Made by a program: the position numbers and the translations under genes
Assembly (NCBI RefSeq): GCF_026242195.1
Contig: NZ_RKLV01000012.1
Span: 1 to 60,908, forward strand
DNA: 60,908 nucleotides
Reading direction: 5' to 3'
Source: Halorutilus salinus
GTDB taxonomy: Archaea > Halobacteriota > Halobacteria > Halobacteriales > Halorutilaceae
The notes under the pieces: generated by a model
Databases searched by the model: none
What the model was told of the DNA's origin: nothing
Seen by the model: only the letters and a program-made list of their open reading frames with translations
Shown: one piece after another, positions 23,231 to 33,380 of the stretch
Numbering within the stretch: the first letter of the stretch is position 1
How the letters are laid out: every line of letters begins with the position of its first letter

Positions 23231-25837
23231 TTAGCGAAGGAACCCGAGGAGCTTGTAGTCGTGATCGGGCGTGTATCGACGGAATAGCAGGCTGTTCGTC
23301 AGTACCGACACGCTGGAGAACGCCATCGCTGCTGCAGCGAGCACTGGCTGCAGGAGGCCGAGAGATGCTAACGGAATCATCGACGTATTGTACCCCAGCG
23401 CCCACACGAGGTTCTGCTTGATTTTCTTAAGTGTCGCGTCCGAGATACGGATCGCCTTCACCACATCGAGCGGGTCGTCGCGCATCAGCGTGACGTCCGC
23501 AGCCTCGATGGCGACGTCCGTGCCCGAGCCGATGGCTGTCCCGACGTGTGCGACCGCGAGTGCCGGCGCGTCGTTGACGCCATCTCCGACCATCATCGCC
23601 TGCCGGCCCTCGTCTTGAATACTGTCGACTGCGTTGGACTTGTCCTCTGGGAGGACCTCTGCACGGACGTTCTCCGGATCGATGCCGACCTGTTTGGCGA
23701 CTGCACGGGCAGTTCGCTCGTTGTCGCCCGTAATCATCATCACGTCGACGCCGCGCTCCTGAAGGGCTGTGACAGCCTGTTTGGAGCTTTCTTTCACTGT
23801 GTCGGCGTCGGCGACCACACCCACGAGTTCGCCCTCATAGGCAACGAGCATCGCCGTTTTCCCCTCATTTTCGAGGCGTTCCATCGTCTCTTCGGCGGGA
23901 GACGGGTCGATGCCGTTGTCCCGCAGCAGCTTGCGGTTACCGACTAGTACCTCGCTGTCACCAACGACTGCTTTGATGCCGTGACCGGGGACGTTCTCGA
24001 AGTCGTCGGGCTCAGTCACGTCTAGTCCGCGTTCTTCAGCCCCTTCGACGATTGCTTGGGCAAGCGGGTGTTCGCTGCCGCTTTCGGCTATCGCCGCCAG
24101 CCGAAGCACATCATCCTCAGAGAGGCGCTCACGAGTGCTGAGCTGTCCACCATCTGGTGCCGGCTCACCTCCATCAGTCACCGCATTTCCATCGCTATCG
24201 AAGACGACCACGTCGGTGAGTTCCATCTCACCCTCGGTGAGCGTACCCGTTTTGTCGAAGACGACTGTATCGACGTCCTTGGCGCGTTCGAGGATATCAC
24301 CGCCTTTGAACAGGACGCCGTTCTGCGCACCAATCGTCGTCCCAACCATCGTGGCAGCCGGGGTTGCAAGCCCGAGCGCACAGGGACAGGCGATGAGCAC
24401 TGAGGACGCGAAGACAATGATCGCGAATTCGAAGACCGAAACAGTCCCGCCGACCGGCGCGGGCCCGCCAGCGACCTGCCCCCACAGCGGGAGCCAGTCG
24501 ACGAAGCCAGCGAGCGCTTCGGGGAAGAGGAACCAGGCGATACTCCACAGGAGGGCGTTCGCGATGACCACGGGCACGAAGTACGCTGAGATACGATCCG
24601 CGAGGTTCTGGATATCAGGCTGGCTCGACTGTGCTTCCTTGACAGTCTGCACGATCTGCTGGAGCGCCGTATCCTCGCCGACCTTCGTCGCTTCCATGAC
24701 AAGGACCCCGTTCTCGTTAATCGTCGAGCCGACAACCTCATCGCCTTCCTCTTTCTCGACAGGGACAGACTCTCCAGTGACCATCGACTCGTCAACGGCG
24801 GACTGACCATCGACAACGACACCATCTGTTGGGATTTTCTCACCTGGACGGACTTTCAACCGGTCACCCGTTGTGACATCTTCAAGCGGAACTTCTTCTT
24901 CACTGCCGTCCTCGCGGACAATAGTCGCCGTTTCGGCTTCCATTTCGAGGAGCTTCCGGAGGGCCTCGCCAGCTTGACTCTTCGACCGAGCTTCGAGGTA
25001 GTTACCCAAGGTGATGAACACAAGGATGAGGGCTGCCGTGTCGAAGTAGAGCCCACCCGCGATGAGCTCGGCAAGGACTGCCACAGAGTATAGATACGCC
25101 GTGGTCGAGCCGAGGGCGATCAGTACGTCCATGTTGGCGCGGCCGTTCTTCACCACCGCCTTATAGGAGTTCTTGTAGAACGGCCATCCGAGAAGCGCCT
25201 GCACCGGTGTTGCGAGGAGGAACTCGACCCAGCCGAGTTCCACGCCGAAGACGGTCTCGGGGACGATGGTGCCGCCGAGGAGGTAACTGTCGATGAGGAA
25301 GAACAGCAGCGGCGCCGACAACACTGCCCCAAACAGGGTCAGTCTGAGTTGCTTCCGGGTCTCGGCCTGCCGGGCAGCATCACGTGCGTCTTGGCCCGAC
25401 TCTTTGTCGTCCCTATCTTCGCGGACGGGCGAGTAGCCAGCGTCCTCGATGGCATCGTACATCGCATCGAGTGACGCCTCCGCAGGGTTGTACGTGACCT
25501 GCGCTTCATCGGTGGCGTAATTGACCTCCGCGTTAATGACACCTGGTGTGCTCTCGAGAGCGGTTTCGTTGGTCTCGGCGCAGTTAGCACAGGTCATATC
25601 GGAGATGGCAACCGTCACCGTCTCCGAGACTGCGCCGTAGCCGGACTCATCGATCGCGTCATAGATTTCTTGGAGCGATACCTCGTCGGGGTCGTAGGTG
25701 ACGGACCCCTCGTCGGTGGCGAAGTTCGCATCCGCCTCCGATACTCCGTCAAGGGATTCGAGAGTGTCCTGGATTGTCGCCGAGCAGTTGGCGCAGGACA
25801 TCCCCGTGATGTCGAGATGAGTTGTTCGGCTTGTCAT
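23231..25837 (-). CDS. copA: Cu(+)-exporting P1B-type ATPase CopA
   Basis: Two N-terminal heavy-metal-associated domains (GMSCANCSA near residue 12; DMTCANCAE near 80), then the membrane domain, the actuator loop (MVTGESVPV), the ion-binding CPC motif ([15 protein letters not shown]), the phosphorylation site [10 protein letters not shown], the nucleotide-binding SEHPLAQAI, and the hinge GDGVNDAPA. The C-terminal [14 protein letters not shown] completes the Cu(I) site signature. At 868 residues it is full length. It pumps cytosolic Cu(I) out across the membrane. An Lrp-TRASH regulator gene is upstream on the same strand, the arrangement known for Halobacterium yvgX and VNG1179C. Confidence 0.95.
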   Translation of the reverse strand: MTSRTTHLDITGMSCANCSATIQDTLESLDGVSEADANFATDEGSVTYDPDEVSLQEIYDAIDESGYGAVSETVTVAISDMTCANCAETNETALESTPGVINAEVNYATDEAQVTYNPAEASLDAMYDAIEDAGYSPVREDRDDKESGQDARDAARQAETRKQLRLTLFGAVLSAPLLFFLIDSYLLGGTIVPETVFGVELGWVEFLLATPVQALLGWPFYKNSYKAVVKNGRANMDVLIALGSTTAYLYSVAVLAELIAGGLYFDTAALILVFITLGNYLEARSKSQAGEALRKLLEMEAETATIVREDGSEEEVPLEDVTTGDRLKVRPGEKIPTDGVVVDGQSAVDESMVTGESVPVEKEEGDEVVGSTINENGVLVMEATKVGEDTALQQIVQTVKEAQSSQPDIQNLADRISAYFVPVVIANALLWSIAWFLFPEALAGFVDWLPLWGQVAGGPAPVGGTVSVFEFAIIVFASSVLIACPCALGLATPAATMVGTTIGAQNGVLFKGGDILERAKDVDTVVFDKTGTLTEGEMELTDVVVFDSDGNAVTDGGEPAPDGGQLSTRERLSEDDVLRLAAIAESGSEHPLAQAIVEGAEERGLDVTEPDDFENVPGHGIKAVVGDSEVLVGNRKLLRDNGIDPSPAEETMERLENEGKTAMLVAYEGELVGVVADADTVKESSKQAVTALQERGVDVMMITGDNERTARAVAKQVGIDPENVRAEVLPEDKSNAVDSIQDEGRQAMMVGDGVNDAPALAVAHVGTAIGSGTDVAIEAADVTLMRDDPLDVVKAIRISDATLKKIKQNLVWALGYNTSMIPLASLGLLQPVLAAAAMAFSSVSVLTNSLLFRRYTPDHDYKLLGFLR

Positions 25838-25911
25838 GCTCGTTCTACTATACGGGGTCTATGTTTAGGCGGTTTACTGTTGCGAGATGGTGGTTATCGA
25901 CCCCAATGAAA

Positions 25912-25924
25912 TTTGGAATCCAAA
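25912..25924. promoter_or_regulatory. TTTGGAATCCAAA palindrome upstream of copA
   Basis: A perfect 13-bp palindrome 75 bases upstream of the copA start. Related sequence TTGGAATCTAAA lies upstream of the second copZ (35280-35291) and CTTTGGAAGG upstream of the regulator gene (about 26569). Candidate operator for copper-responsive regulation. Confidence 0.45.
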
Positions 25925-25931
25925 GAGCGTA

Positions 25932-26522
25932 CTATACTCCCTCTTCGAGCCGCTGATAGCGGTCTTCAAATCGTGCGAGACAAGACGGACAACAGAAGTG
26001 ATAGATCTCCCCATCGATGCGCGTCGTCTCACCTTCATTGTCGACGGTATTGTTGCATTCGGTACAGTTGAGGGCAAATTCGACGCCGTCAATTGAAGGT
26101 GTCCATTCAGTTTCGTCGATCAAGGTGACTGAATATCCCGATATCTCAAGACCATCAAAAAGGCTGTCTACCCACTGGCGGACGTTCTGTGCCTCAACAC
26201 GGGCATAGAACCAGAGATCGCCTTCGGCTGTCGCAAAGACGTGTTCGATGCCATCCGATCCGCGAACTCGCGTGCGGGCCTCCTCGAGTGATCCCGGTTC
26301 GATTTCGGCTTGAATGAACACAGGAACCCCGGCCCGAAGGTGCGCCCGGTTTACGTCGATTGTGAAATTGTTGATAATATCTGCTTCCTGTAATCGTTTG
26401 ACCCGGTCGGAAACAGCTGGGCCTGATAAATCAACTTCTTCCCCGATCGCACTGAATGGACGGCGGGCGTTTTCGGCCAGTAACGAGAGTATCTCCAGAT
26501 CGGTTTCGTCCAGATTGCGCAT
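25932..26522 (-). CDS. Lrp/AsnC-type copper regulator with TRASH domain
   Basis: The N-terminus is an Lrp/AsnC helix-turn-helix (DLEILSLLAENARRPFSAIG, then LSGPAVSDRVKRLQEADIIN), followed by the ligand-binding RAM-type domain. The C-terminal about 45 residues are a TRASH metal-binding domain (LNCTECNNTV...YHFCCPSCLARFEDRY), with the C-x2-C and C-x2-C cysteines. Halobacterium VNG1179C has this layout and controls the copper ATPase yvgX, so this protein likely senses Cu and regulates copA and copZ. It lies between them, divergent from copZ. Confidence 0.9.
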   Translation of the reverse strand: MRNLDETDLEILSLLAENARRPFSAIGEEVDLSGPAVSDRVKRLQEADIINNFTIDVNRAHLRAGVPVFIQAEIEPGSLEEARTRVRGSDGIEHVFATAEGDLWFYARVEAQNVRQWVDSLFDGLEISGYSVTLIDETEWTPSIDGVEFALNCTECNNTVDNEGETTRIDGEIYHFCCPSCLARFEDRYQRLEEGV

Positions 26523-26605
26523 ACTACTGCCTCATTACGCTGGATACATTATTGTTACGCACTATAAACTTTGGAAGGTTGGGATTAGGGGTGGAGAATA
26601 CATTT

Positions 26606-26633
26606 GCTTCTAAGTGGAAAACCACATAGAAGC
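26606..26633. promoter_or_regulatory. 28-bp palindromic operator upstream of copZ
   Basis: GCTTCTAAGTGG (26606-26617) and CCACATAGAAGC (26622-26633) are inverted repeats matching at 11 of 12 positions around AAAA. The site lies 17 bases before the copZ start and 84 bases from the divergent Lrp-TRASH gene. Position and symmetry suggest the copper-regulator binding site. Confidence 0.65.
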
Positions 26634-26650
26634 ACATCCTCTATCTGTAG

Positions 26651-26854
26651 ATGGCTATGAGCCAGACCATCACCGTCGAAGGGATGACCTGTGAACACTG
26701 CGAACAGACCGTCGAAGACGCACTTGAAGATGTCAAGGGCGTTTCCGCGGCGACTGCTGATCGAAACGCCGAGTCTGCGACGATCGAGGGGTCCGCTGAT
26801 TCAGATACACTCGTCAGCTCCGTCAAGGACGCTGGATACGACGCGTCTGCGTAA
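26651..26854 (+). CDS. copZ: Copper chaperone CopZ (HMA domain)
   Basis: A single heavy-metal-associated domain with the metal-binding motif GMTCEHCEQTVEDAL at residues 15-29, the usual about 65-70 residue length and the C-terminal V-x2-AGYDASA. CopZ proteins carry Cu(I) in the cytosol and hand it to CopA. ATG 26651 or 26657 may be the start. A similar copy is at 35364 and a more divergent one at 38020. Confidence 0.92.
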   Translation: MAMSQTITVEGMTCEHCEQTVEDALEDVKGVSAATADRNAESATIEGSADSDTLVSSVKDAGYDASA

Positions 26855-26909
26855 TCCGACCACGCCACAACTGAAGGGCAGCGACACTCTGTCACAGCGG
26901 AATATACCG

Positions 26910-27647
26910 TTAGAACAGTCGATCGAGTACGTCTGAGACCGATTCAACCGGTGTCAGACGAACCCCCTCGATAGTTCCGCCTGAATCGGCACCGCTCGGA
27001 ACGACTAATTCGGTCGCTCCGAACGCCCGAGCACTCCGGGCTTTTGCTTCGATTCCGCCAACTGGAAGCAGGTGTCCATTGTCGTCAACGATTCCAGTAA
27101 TGAGTGTCTCAGACGACAACGGCTGCTGACGGAGACCAGCGATAAGTGCGACTGTGAGGCCAGCCTCCCAACTTTTCCCCTGGAGTGCAAGGGTGTCGGA
27201 CTCGGGTGACACGAACGATACGTGTATGGCTATATCTGCCAACGATCGTCCGGTGAGACGAGTCGCAGTTTGCTTTGCTTCGTCAAGTGCGCGCTGGAGG
27301 TCGTGTCGAAGTTCAATCCCGTTCAGATTGACGAACAACTCACCATCGCCAGCAGCGAATTTGAAGGTGGTCTCGACGACAAGGCCAGCGCCATCTGCGT
27401 CCACCGCTGGAAGATAGTACCGAGTATCCAACGGGGTCGTCGCCCCACCTGCCAGTGTCGCCAGCGACTGGAAGCCTGTATCCATTCGAGTAAGGGTGAC
27501 TGTTGCCCCGACACCGCTTATCGATCCAAGACCAACTCCAGCAAGAAACGCCCGTCGGGAGAGGACCTCCCGCTCAATACGATCAACGATGTCGCCACTA
27601 GGCCCAGATGCGGAATCGCATGTGTCGCCTTGTTCTGAGGAGCCCAT
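26910..27647 (-). CDS. Lon (S16)-like protease-fold protein with N-terminal anchor
   Basis: An N-terminal SRRAFLAGVGLGSISGVGAT segment looks like a Tat-type signal or membrane anchor. The rest resembles the proteolytic domain of Lon proteases: GKSWEAGLTVALIAGL, ETLITGIVDDNGHLLPVGGI and EAKARSARAFGATELVVP (with the Lys of the Ser-Lys dyad). In Lon the first motif reads PSAG with the catalytic Ser; here the aligned place reads WEAG, so activity is doubtful, or the nearby Ser of GKSW substitutes. ATG 27647 is used; a longer frame is open but not plausible. Confidence 0.65.
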   Translation of the reverse strand: MGSSEQGDTCDSASGPSGDIVDRIEREVLSRRAFLAGVGLGSISGVGATVTLTRMDTGFQSLATLAGGATTPLDTRYYLPAVDADGAGLVVETTFKFAAGDGELFVNLNGIELRHDLQRALDEAKQTATRLTGRSLADIAIHVSFVSPESDTLALQGKSWEAGLTVALIAGLRQQPLSSETLITGIVDDNGHLLPVGGIEAKARSARAFGATELVVPSGADSGGTIEGVRLTPVESVSDVLDRLF

Positions 27648-27768
27648 GCTGGAATAGCTTATTGTGGCAGATGACAGATCCTGTGGTAACAGGTAACACG
27701 CGTATGGGTATAAGAGTGGTGTCGTCAGGGTGCCGAGGCAAAACAACTGTCACTGCGAGAAAGTCCCC

Positions 27769-28335
27769 ATGACTATCTTGTTGGACCGCTATTGGTCGAG
27801 CGTGTCCGCTCGGTACCGGTCGCTCTTCGGGCTCGCGACTTTCAGTGCTCTAGTGACAGCCCTCGGTGTTTTAATCGCCTATCGGGTTGAACTCGTACTA
27901 CTATCAGCGACAACTTCTCGACTCTGGATGTGGCTCGCTGGCTTCATCGAGGAAGCGTTCGTCAGATTGCTCCCTTTGATACTCGTCTTTTACGTCTGGA
28001 GCTACGCCCGAGATCGATTGCTCTCAAAAACTGAGGGACTCCTTGCAACTGTCGCATCTGGACTCACCGTTGGTGGGTTAGAACTGGTCCTCAAACTCGA
28101 GTATCTGTCCCGTCTCGAAAGGACCGCCCAGTTCGATTCCATACTCCTCCCCCTACTATTCGTTCATCTTCCGTTCGCGCTGCTGGCAGGACGCTTCGTT
28201 TACACACTCGGCGAGCGAATCCACGGAACCGATACCGTTGGGTTACCGTCTCTATCCCGGAGAACTCTCGGTTTACTTCTGGGGGGCTATCTCGTCCTTG
28301 GGCTGGCTCACGTCGTGTTCAATCTCCTCATCTAA
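27769..28335 (+). CDS. Polytopic membrane protein, possibly PrsW-like
   Basis: Five to six hydrophobic segments. WLAGFIEEAFVRLLPLILVF has the paired glutamates of PrsW/CPBP-like membrane proteases, followed by GLELVLKLEYL and a third helix HLPFALLAG with His. These may correspond to PrsW motifs I-III, but the match is weak. Start ATG 27769. It is divergent from the Lon-like gene, which hints at a linked membrane proteolysis function; inference only. Confidence 0.5.
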   Translation: MTILLDRYWSSVSARYRSLFGLATFSALVTALGVLIAYRVELVLLSATTSRLWMWLAGFIEEAFVRLLPLILVFYVWSYARDRLLSKTEGLLATVASGLTVGGLELVLKLEYLSRLERTAQFDSILLPLLFVHLPFALLAGRFVYTLGERIHGTDTVGLPSLSRRTLGLLLGGYLVLGLAHVVFNLLI

Positions 28336-28359
28336 TAAAGAACGTAGTCGAAGTGGTAA

Positions 28360-29007
28360 TTAGTGGTCGTCGCCGAGCGCCGTCCGAACTATCTCATTCA
28401 GCTCGGTGAGTTTCTCGCGGACGGTCTCCGGTTTATCAGCGGGCGGGTCTTCGAGCGCGACCTGTTCGTGCGGGTCCGGATCACCGACAATAACGCTCCC
28501 GAGCATGCCGAGCGACTCGTGGGGCGTACAGTAGTAGTGGTAGACACCTTCGGTCTCGAAGGTGTGCTCGAACGTCGCGCCTTCCTCCGAGCGAAGGCCA
28601 CTATCCCATGATGCAGCCCCATCAGGAACGAGCTGGGGTTGGTCGTTGTCTGGATGGTAGGCCGTCGTCGAGTGGCTGCCGCTCTCATTGGTCCACGTGA
28701 CCGTCCCGCCGACATTAACGCGGACGACGTGCGGTTCGAAGTGATACCCCCCGTCCTCGGTGATCATGGAGACATCAACCGAATCGCTCGGTGCACCGAC
28801 AGCTTCATCGTGGCCACCTTCATCGTTGTGCCCCGATTCACCGCCGTCCTCGGTGTGGCTTCCCTCTTCAGTACTTGTGGAGGTACTGTCTGCCCCGCCG
28901 CCACTATCGTCTGTTTGCGTCCCGGTACATCCCGCGAGCCCAACGACAGCTGCACCGCCGGTCAATTGGAGCATCCGCCGACGCGTTAGTCCTGAATTAG
29001 TTGTCAT
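28360..29007 (-). CDS. Halocyanin-like blue copper lipoprotein
   Basis: A Tat-type signal (RRRMLQLTGG) with lipobox GLAGC precedes a Ser/Gly/Asp/His-rich linker. The plastocyanin-like domain has its ligands in SGSHSTTAYH (His) and YHYYCTPHESLGMLG (Cys, His, Met). Start ATG 29007. It is a membrane-anchored extracellular electron carrier, or in this setting an extracytoplasmic copper binder. The linker (HTEDGGESGHNDEGGHDEA) is His-rich and may bind extra copper. The divergent neighbour is a wHTH regulator. Confidence 0.88.
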   Translation of the reverse strand: MTTNSGLTRRRMLQLTGGAAVVGLAGCTGTQTDDSGGGADSTSTSTEEGSHTEDGGESGHNDEGGHDEAVGAPSDSVDVSMITEDGGYHFEPHVVRVNVGGTVTWTNESGSHSTTAYHPDNDQPQLVPDGAASWDSGLRSEEGATFEHTFETEGVYHYYCTPHESLGMLGSVIVGDPDPHEQVALEDPPADKPETVREKLTELNEIVRTALGDDH

Positions 29008-29138
29008 AGCGTGGGTCACCTCACAGATGGACGTATGAGAGCTGTGGAAAAAGGTGGAAGACCTGTTTTGCACGCCACGCAAATCTGGCTGTTACTTACG
29101 TCTCGGCGGGAAAGCATCTGGTATTGCGAGGAATAGCT

Positions 29139-29489
29139 GTGTCCACGGACGACAGCGCTGACGAACTGTTGGAGCTCCTCGGAGAGGAGCGGGTTCGTCA
29201 GATTCTGGCCGCGACGAGCCGTGAACCACTCTCGGCGAAGGAATTGAGTGAAGAGTGCGACGTTGCTCTTTCGACGATTTATCGCCGAGTCGAGGATATG
29301 GTTGCCCACGACCTGCTCGTCGAACGGACACAGATGGAGGCCGACGGGAGCCATCATAGCGTCTATGAAGCGAACGTCGACCACCTCAACGTCGACGTCG
29401 AAGATGGAACCATCGCCGTGAAGATGCACGTTCGTGAGGACGCCGCACAGCGGTTCTCGCGGATCTGGAGCGACATCCGGGACACCTAA
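29139..29489 (+). CDS. wHTH transcription regulator (module 1)
   Basis: A winged-helix domain (LLGEERVRQILAATSREPLS, then CDVALSTIYRRVEDMVAHDL) followed by a small beta domain. It is closely related to the gene at 34056 (both share AKELSEECD and the SxxR context). GTG 29139 is favoured over TTG 29124. It is followed two bases later by a DUF7521 membrane gene, an arrangement repeated at 34056-34685. Confidence 0.8.
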   Translation: MSTDDSADELLELLGEERVRQILAATSREPLSAKELSEECDVALSTIYRRVEDMVAHDLLVERTQMEADGSHHSVYEANVDHLNVDVEDGTIAVKMHVREDAAQRFSRIWSDIRDT

Positions 29490-29491
29490 TC

Positions 29492-29791
29492 ATGCACATC
29501 GAACTCGTCATCGCAAAGCTCGTCACAGTCGGACTGGGACTGCTAATAACGTACCAAGCGTTTCGTGGGTACAGAGTCCACGGTAGCGAACCGATGCTGT
29601 ACGTCGCTATCGGGTTCCTTTTCATCAGTGTCGGGTCCGTAATCGAAGGCATCCTCTTCGACGTCGTCGGGCTGTCCATCTTCGTGGCCGGGACGATTCA
29701 GACTGCTATTGTCGCGGTGGGCATGCTTATCATCCTCTACTCGTTATACGGACGAATGTCTCAACCGACAGATGGAGGGGGTGACTCATGA
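29492..29791 (+). CDS. DUF7521-like small membrane protein
   Basis: Three hydrophobic segments (VTVGLGLLITYQAFRGYRVH; YVAIGFLFISVGSVIEGILF; IQTAIVAVGMLIILYSLYGR). The YQAFRGY and GxGSVIEG patterns match small haloarchaeal proteins that I recall as DUF7521, often next to a wHTH gene. Function is unknown; it could be a membrane sensor partner of the regulator. Confidence 0.75.
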   Translation: MHIELVIAKLVTVGLGLLITYQAFRGYRVHGSEPMLYVAIGFLFISVGSVIEGILFDVVGLSIFVAGTIQTAIVAVGMLIILYSLYGRMSQPTDGGGDS

Positions 29792-30063
29792 CTAGTGGGT
29801 GGGAAGTTACGCTAATTGGAGTCCGTGTCTTTCTCCTCTTATTGGGCGTTGCGACGACAACAATCAGTTTTCGCGCCTATCGTCAGGAACAGACTCGATA
29901 CTTACGTGATGCAACGATCGGCTTCGGATTCATTACACTCGGCGTCCTCATAGAGGGGTTTCTCTATCAATTTTCAGCATTAACACTCACACAGGTTCAT
30001 ATCGCTGAATCCGTCGCGTTGGTATGTGGATTCACTGTCCTCCTCTGGTCTTTTATTCGGTGA
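29788..30063 (+). CDS. DUF7521-like small membrane protein, second copy
   Basis: Overlaps the previous gene by four bases (ATGA) and shares its layout: FLLLLGVATTTISFRAYRQE, then ATIGFGFITLGVLIEGFLYQ and SVALVCGFTVLLWSF. Tandem paralogue in the module of wHTH and membrane proteins. Confidence 0.75.
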   Translation: MTSGWEVTLIGVRVFLLLLGVATTTISFRAYRQEQTRYLRDATIGFGFITLGVLIEGFLYQFSALTLTQVHIAESVALVCGFTVLLWSFIR

Positions 30064-30159
30064 GTCCAGGGACATCCTCACAGAAAACTGAATCCTGATT
30101 CCCATCGAATCGGATTCGGGGGGAGATTGATATCGTTGCCTATCACATATTCAACTACT

Positions 30160-32942
30160 GTGACTGATCCGCTCCCATTCGATGCTGTCCGCGAACTCGA
30201 CGTCGACGGGACGACGTACAAGATAGCCGATCTTCGAGCACTCGAAGAACAGGGCCTCTGTGACCTCGACACGCTCCCGGTGAGCATCCGTATCCTCCTC
30301 GAGTCGGTGCTCCGAAACGCCAACGGCGAAACCGTTACTGCGGCGGATGTCAGGAATGCTGCTGGCTGGGAGCCAGACGTACCGGACGCAGAGGTTCCGT
30401 TCTCTCCATCACGAGTCGTCCTACAGGATCTCACCGGCGTGCCCGCGGTCGTCGACCTGGCGGCCCTTCGATCCGAAGTCGACCGCAAAGACCGGGATCC
30501 TACCCTGGTCGAACCGGAGATTCCTATTGATCTCGTGATCGACCACAGCGTCCAGGTCGACTACTTCGACTCCGAGGACGCCTACGAAAAGAACGTCGAA
30601 CTGGAGTACGAGCGAAACGCCGAACGGTATCGCGCGATCAAGTGGGCGCAGAACGCCTTCGAGAACTTCAACGTCGTCCCGCCGGGAACCGGTATCGTCC
30701 ACCAGGTGAATCTCGAGCATCTGGGTCGGGTCGTCCACGCCCGCGAGCAAAACGGCGAGAACTGGCTCCTGCCGGACACGCTCGTCGGCACGGACAGCCA
30801 CACCCCGATGATCGGTGGCATCGGTGTGGTCGGGTGGGGCGTCGGCGGCATCGAAGCGGAAGCGGCGATGCTCGGTCAGCCGGTCACGATGAAACTCCCC
30901 GAGGTCGTCGGCGTCCGTCTCGAAGGCGAATTACCCGAGGGTGCGACGGCGACGGATCTCGTGCTCCACATCACCGAACGGCTCCGCGAGGTCGGCGTCG
31001 TCGACCGGTTCGTCGAGTTCTTCGGTCCTGGTGTGGAGAATCTCACAGTCCCCGACCGGGCCACGATCGCCAATATGGCGCCCGAACAGGGCTCGACGAT
31101 CAGTATGTTCCCGGTCGACGAGCAGACGCTCGAGTATCTCGAACTCACCGGGCGTGACCCCGCCCACATCGACCTTGTTCGCGAGTACCTCGAAGCGCAA
31201 GGGCTATTCGGAGAACAGGAACCGGAATACACCGAGGTCGTCGAGTTCGATCTTTCGACTGTTGAGCCGAGTCTCGCCGGACACAAGCGGCCACAGGACC
31301 GGATTCCGATGGGGGACGTGAAACAGAGCTTCCGGGGACTTCTCCACGGGGAGTTCGAAGACGACCTCGATGATGTCGACGAAGACGCCCTACAGCGGTG
31401 GCTCGGCGAAGGTGGTGCAGCTGGTGCGGAGACCGACGGCGGTGTTCAGGTCGAACCCGAATCGGAACTGCACCCGTTAACCAAACGCGTCGAGGTCGAC
31501 CTCGACGGTGAGACAGTGGAAATTGGACACGGAGACGTCCTCGTCAGCGCCATCACGAGCTGTACGAACACTTCGAACCCGTCGGTGATGATCGCTGCTG
31601 GTCTGCTTGCCCAGAACGCCGTCGAGAAAGGTTTAGATGTCCCGCCGTACGTCAAGACGAGTCTCGCACCCGGCAGTCGCGTCGTCACGCAGTACCTCGA
31701 GGAATCGGGCCTGCTTCCGTATCTCGAAGCGCTCGGGTACGCGGTCGTCGGCTACGGCTGTACCACTTGTATCGGGAACGCCGGACCACTTCCCGATCCC
31801 ATCGAGCAAGCGATCGACGACCACGACCTCTGGACGACGAGCGTCCTCTCCGGGAATCGGAACTTCGAGGCGCGTATTCACCCGAAGATCCGCGCGAACT
31901 ACCTCGCGAGCCCGCCGCTCGTCGTCGCCTACGGCCTCGCAGGGCGGATGGACGTCGACCTCGAGAACGAGCCGCTAGGCACCGACGAGGAGGGGGAATC
32001 GGTGTATCTGGCGGACATCTGGCCCGACGCAGCGGACGTGCAGGCAGCAATCCACGAGAACGTCTCTCCTGAGATGTTCGAGGAGAAGTATGCCTCTGTG
32101 TTCGAGGGTGACGAGCGGTGGGCTGCTCTCGATGCGCCCACTGGTGACGTCTACGAGTGGGACGACGACTCGACATACATCCGAGAGCCGCCGTTCTTCC
32201 AGGACTTCCCCCTGAAAAACCCGGCGTTGCCGATATTGAGGATGCACGCTGCCTGCTGACACTCGGCGATACCGTTACGACCGACCACATCAGCCCTGCT
32301 GGTCCCTTCGGATCTGACCTCCCTGCCGGCCAGTGGCTGCTCGATCACGGCGTTGAGCCGCACGAGTTCAACACCTACGGCTCGCGCCGGGGGAACCACG
32401 AGGTGATGATGCGGGGGACGTTCGCCAACGTCCGCATCGAGAACGAGATGCTCGACGATGTCGAGGGCGGCTATACGATCCACCACCCGACCGACGAACA
32501 AACCACGGTGTTCGAAGCCAGTCGCCGCTATCGGGACGAGGGGATACCGCTCGTCGTGATGGCTGGCGAGGAGTTCGGAACTGGGTCTAGCCGGGACTGG
32601 GCGGCGAAAGGAACGGACCTGCTCGGTGTCCGCGCAACCATCGCCGAGAGTTACGAGCGCATCTACCGCGACAACCTCGTCGGCATGGGTGTGCTCCCCC
32701 TGCAGTTCGATGATGGCGACTCGTGGGAATCTCTCGGTCTGGATGGGTCGGAGATCTTCACGATCCACGGCCTCGATGACGGCCTCGACGTGATGGACGA
32801 ACTGACCGTTATCGCCGAGCGTGCGGACGGGTCGACTGTCGAGTTCCCGGTCACAGCACAGGTCGGCACGCCGGCCGCCGTGACCTATATCGAACACGGC
32901 GGCATCCTCCACTACGTCCTCAGACACCTCCTCAGACAGTAA
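30160..32942 (+). pseudogene. acnA: Aconitate hydratase (AcnA type), frameshifted
   Basis: Monomeric aconitase of the AcnA/IRP type with iron-sulfur ligands in AITSCTNTSNPS and GYGCTTCIGNAG, the substrate motifs TDSHTPMIGGIGV and VVTQYLEESGLL, and the swivel domain (TVTTDHISPAGPF, GSRRGNHEVMMRG, EFGTGSSRDWAAKG). The frame breaks near 32210-32220: the first frame ends at 32259, while the aconitase sequence continues in another frame (PGVADIEDARCLL) to 32942. One missing base in the CCCCCTGAAAAACCC stretch would restore a full protein. GTG 30160 is the likely start. It converts citrate to isocitrate; its presence between copper genes suggests replacement of a copper-sensitive Fe-S enzyme. Could be a sequencing error. 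Confidence 0.85.
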
Positions 32943-32953
32943 CACCAACGCGG

Positions 32954-33352
32954 TCAGAAACGATCGTCGTCGGACGCCAGGCGGGCGCGACGGTGATCAA
33001 ACTCCTCGTCGTCGATTTCGCCACGAGCGTACCGTTCCTGGAGAACAGCGAGTGCGCTGTCATCAGTATGGCCGTCCGTAGGGGACCGCGTTGTCAGCCA
33101 GTAAACGGCGTAGACTGGGAGGGCGATCAGAAGTGCCATCCACAGGAGCGCGAACAGCATCATCCTCCAGCCCCAGCTACCCCATCCGGCCATGTGGCCG
33201 TCGTTCCACATACCGTCGTGCCAGCCCCACATCATTGCATCTGGGATGGTCGCGTGCGTTAGCGCCATTCCGGCGACGACAGCCAGTGCTAGCGCTCCAA
33301 CGACGATGAGTCCCAGAGAACGAATCCCGCGTGCTTGAATTGGATTTTGCAT
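32954..33352 (-). CDS. SHOCT-domain membrane protein
   Basis: Two transmembrane helices enclose a Trp/Met/His/Gly-rich loop (MMWGWHDGMWNDGHMAGWGS), followed by a C-terminal SHOCT domain (LAVLQERYARGEIDDEEFDH). Start ATG 33352. The Met/His-rich loop suggests metal binding. A very similar gene, with the same Met-rich loop and SHOCT end, is at 38208-38543. Confidence 0.8.
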   Translation of the reverse strand: MQNPIQARGIRSLGLIVVGALALAVVAGMALTHATIPDAMMWGWHDGMWNDGHMAGWGSWGWRMMLFALLWMALLIALPVYAVYWLTTRSPTDGHTDDSALAVLQERYARGEIDDEEFDHRRARLASDDDRF

Positions 33353-33380
33353 TGTTGTACTCCCAACGGTCTCGGCGTGG

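Noticed and set aside
22989..23405. Longer N-terminus for the DUF7123-like gene (to 23405)
   Set aside because: It would run into copA on the same strand; ATG 23213 gives the full wHTH domain.
30421..32948. Long open frames on the minus strand opposite the aconitase gene
   Set aside because: They are shadows of a GC-rich coding strand; the plus strand has clear aconitase motifs throughout.
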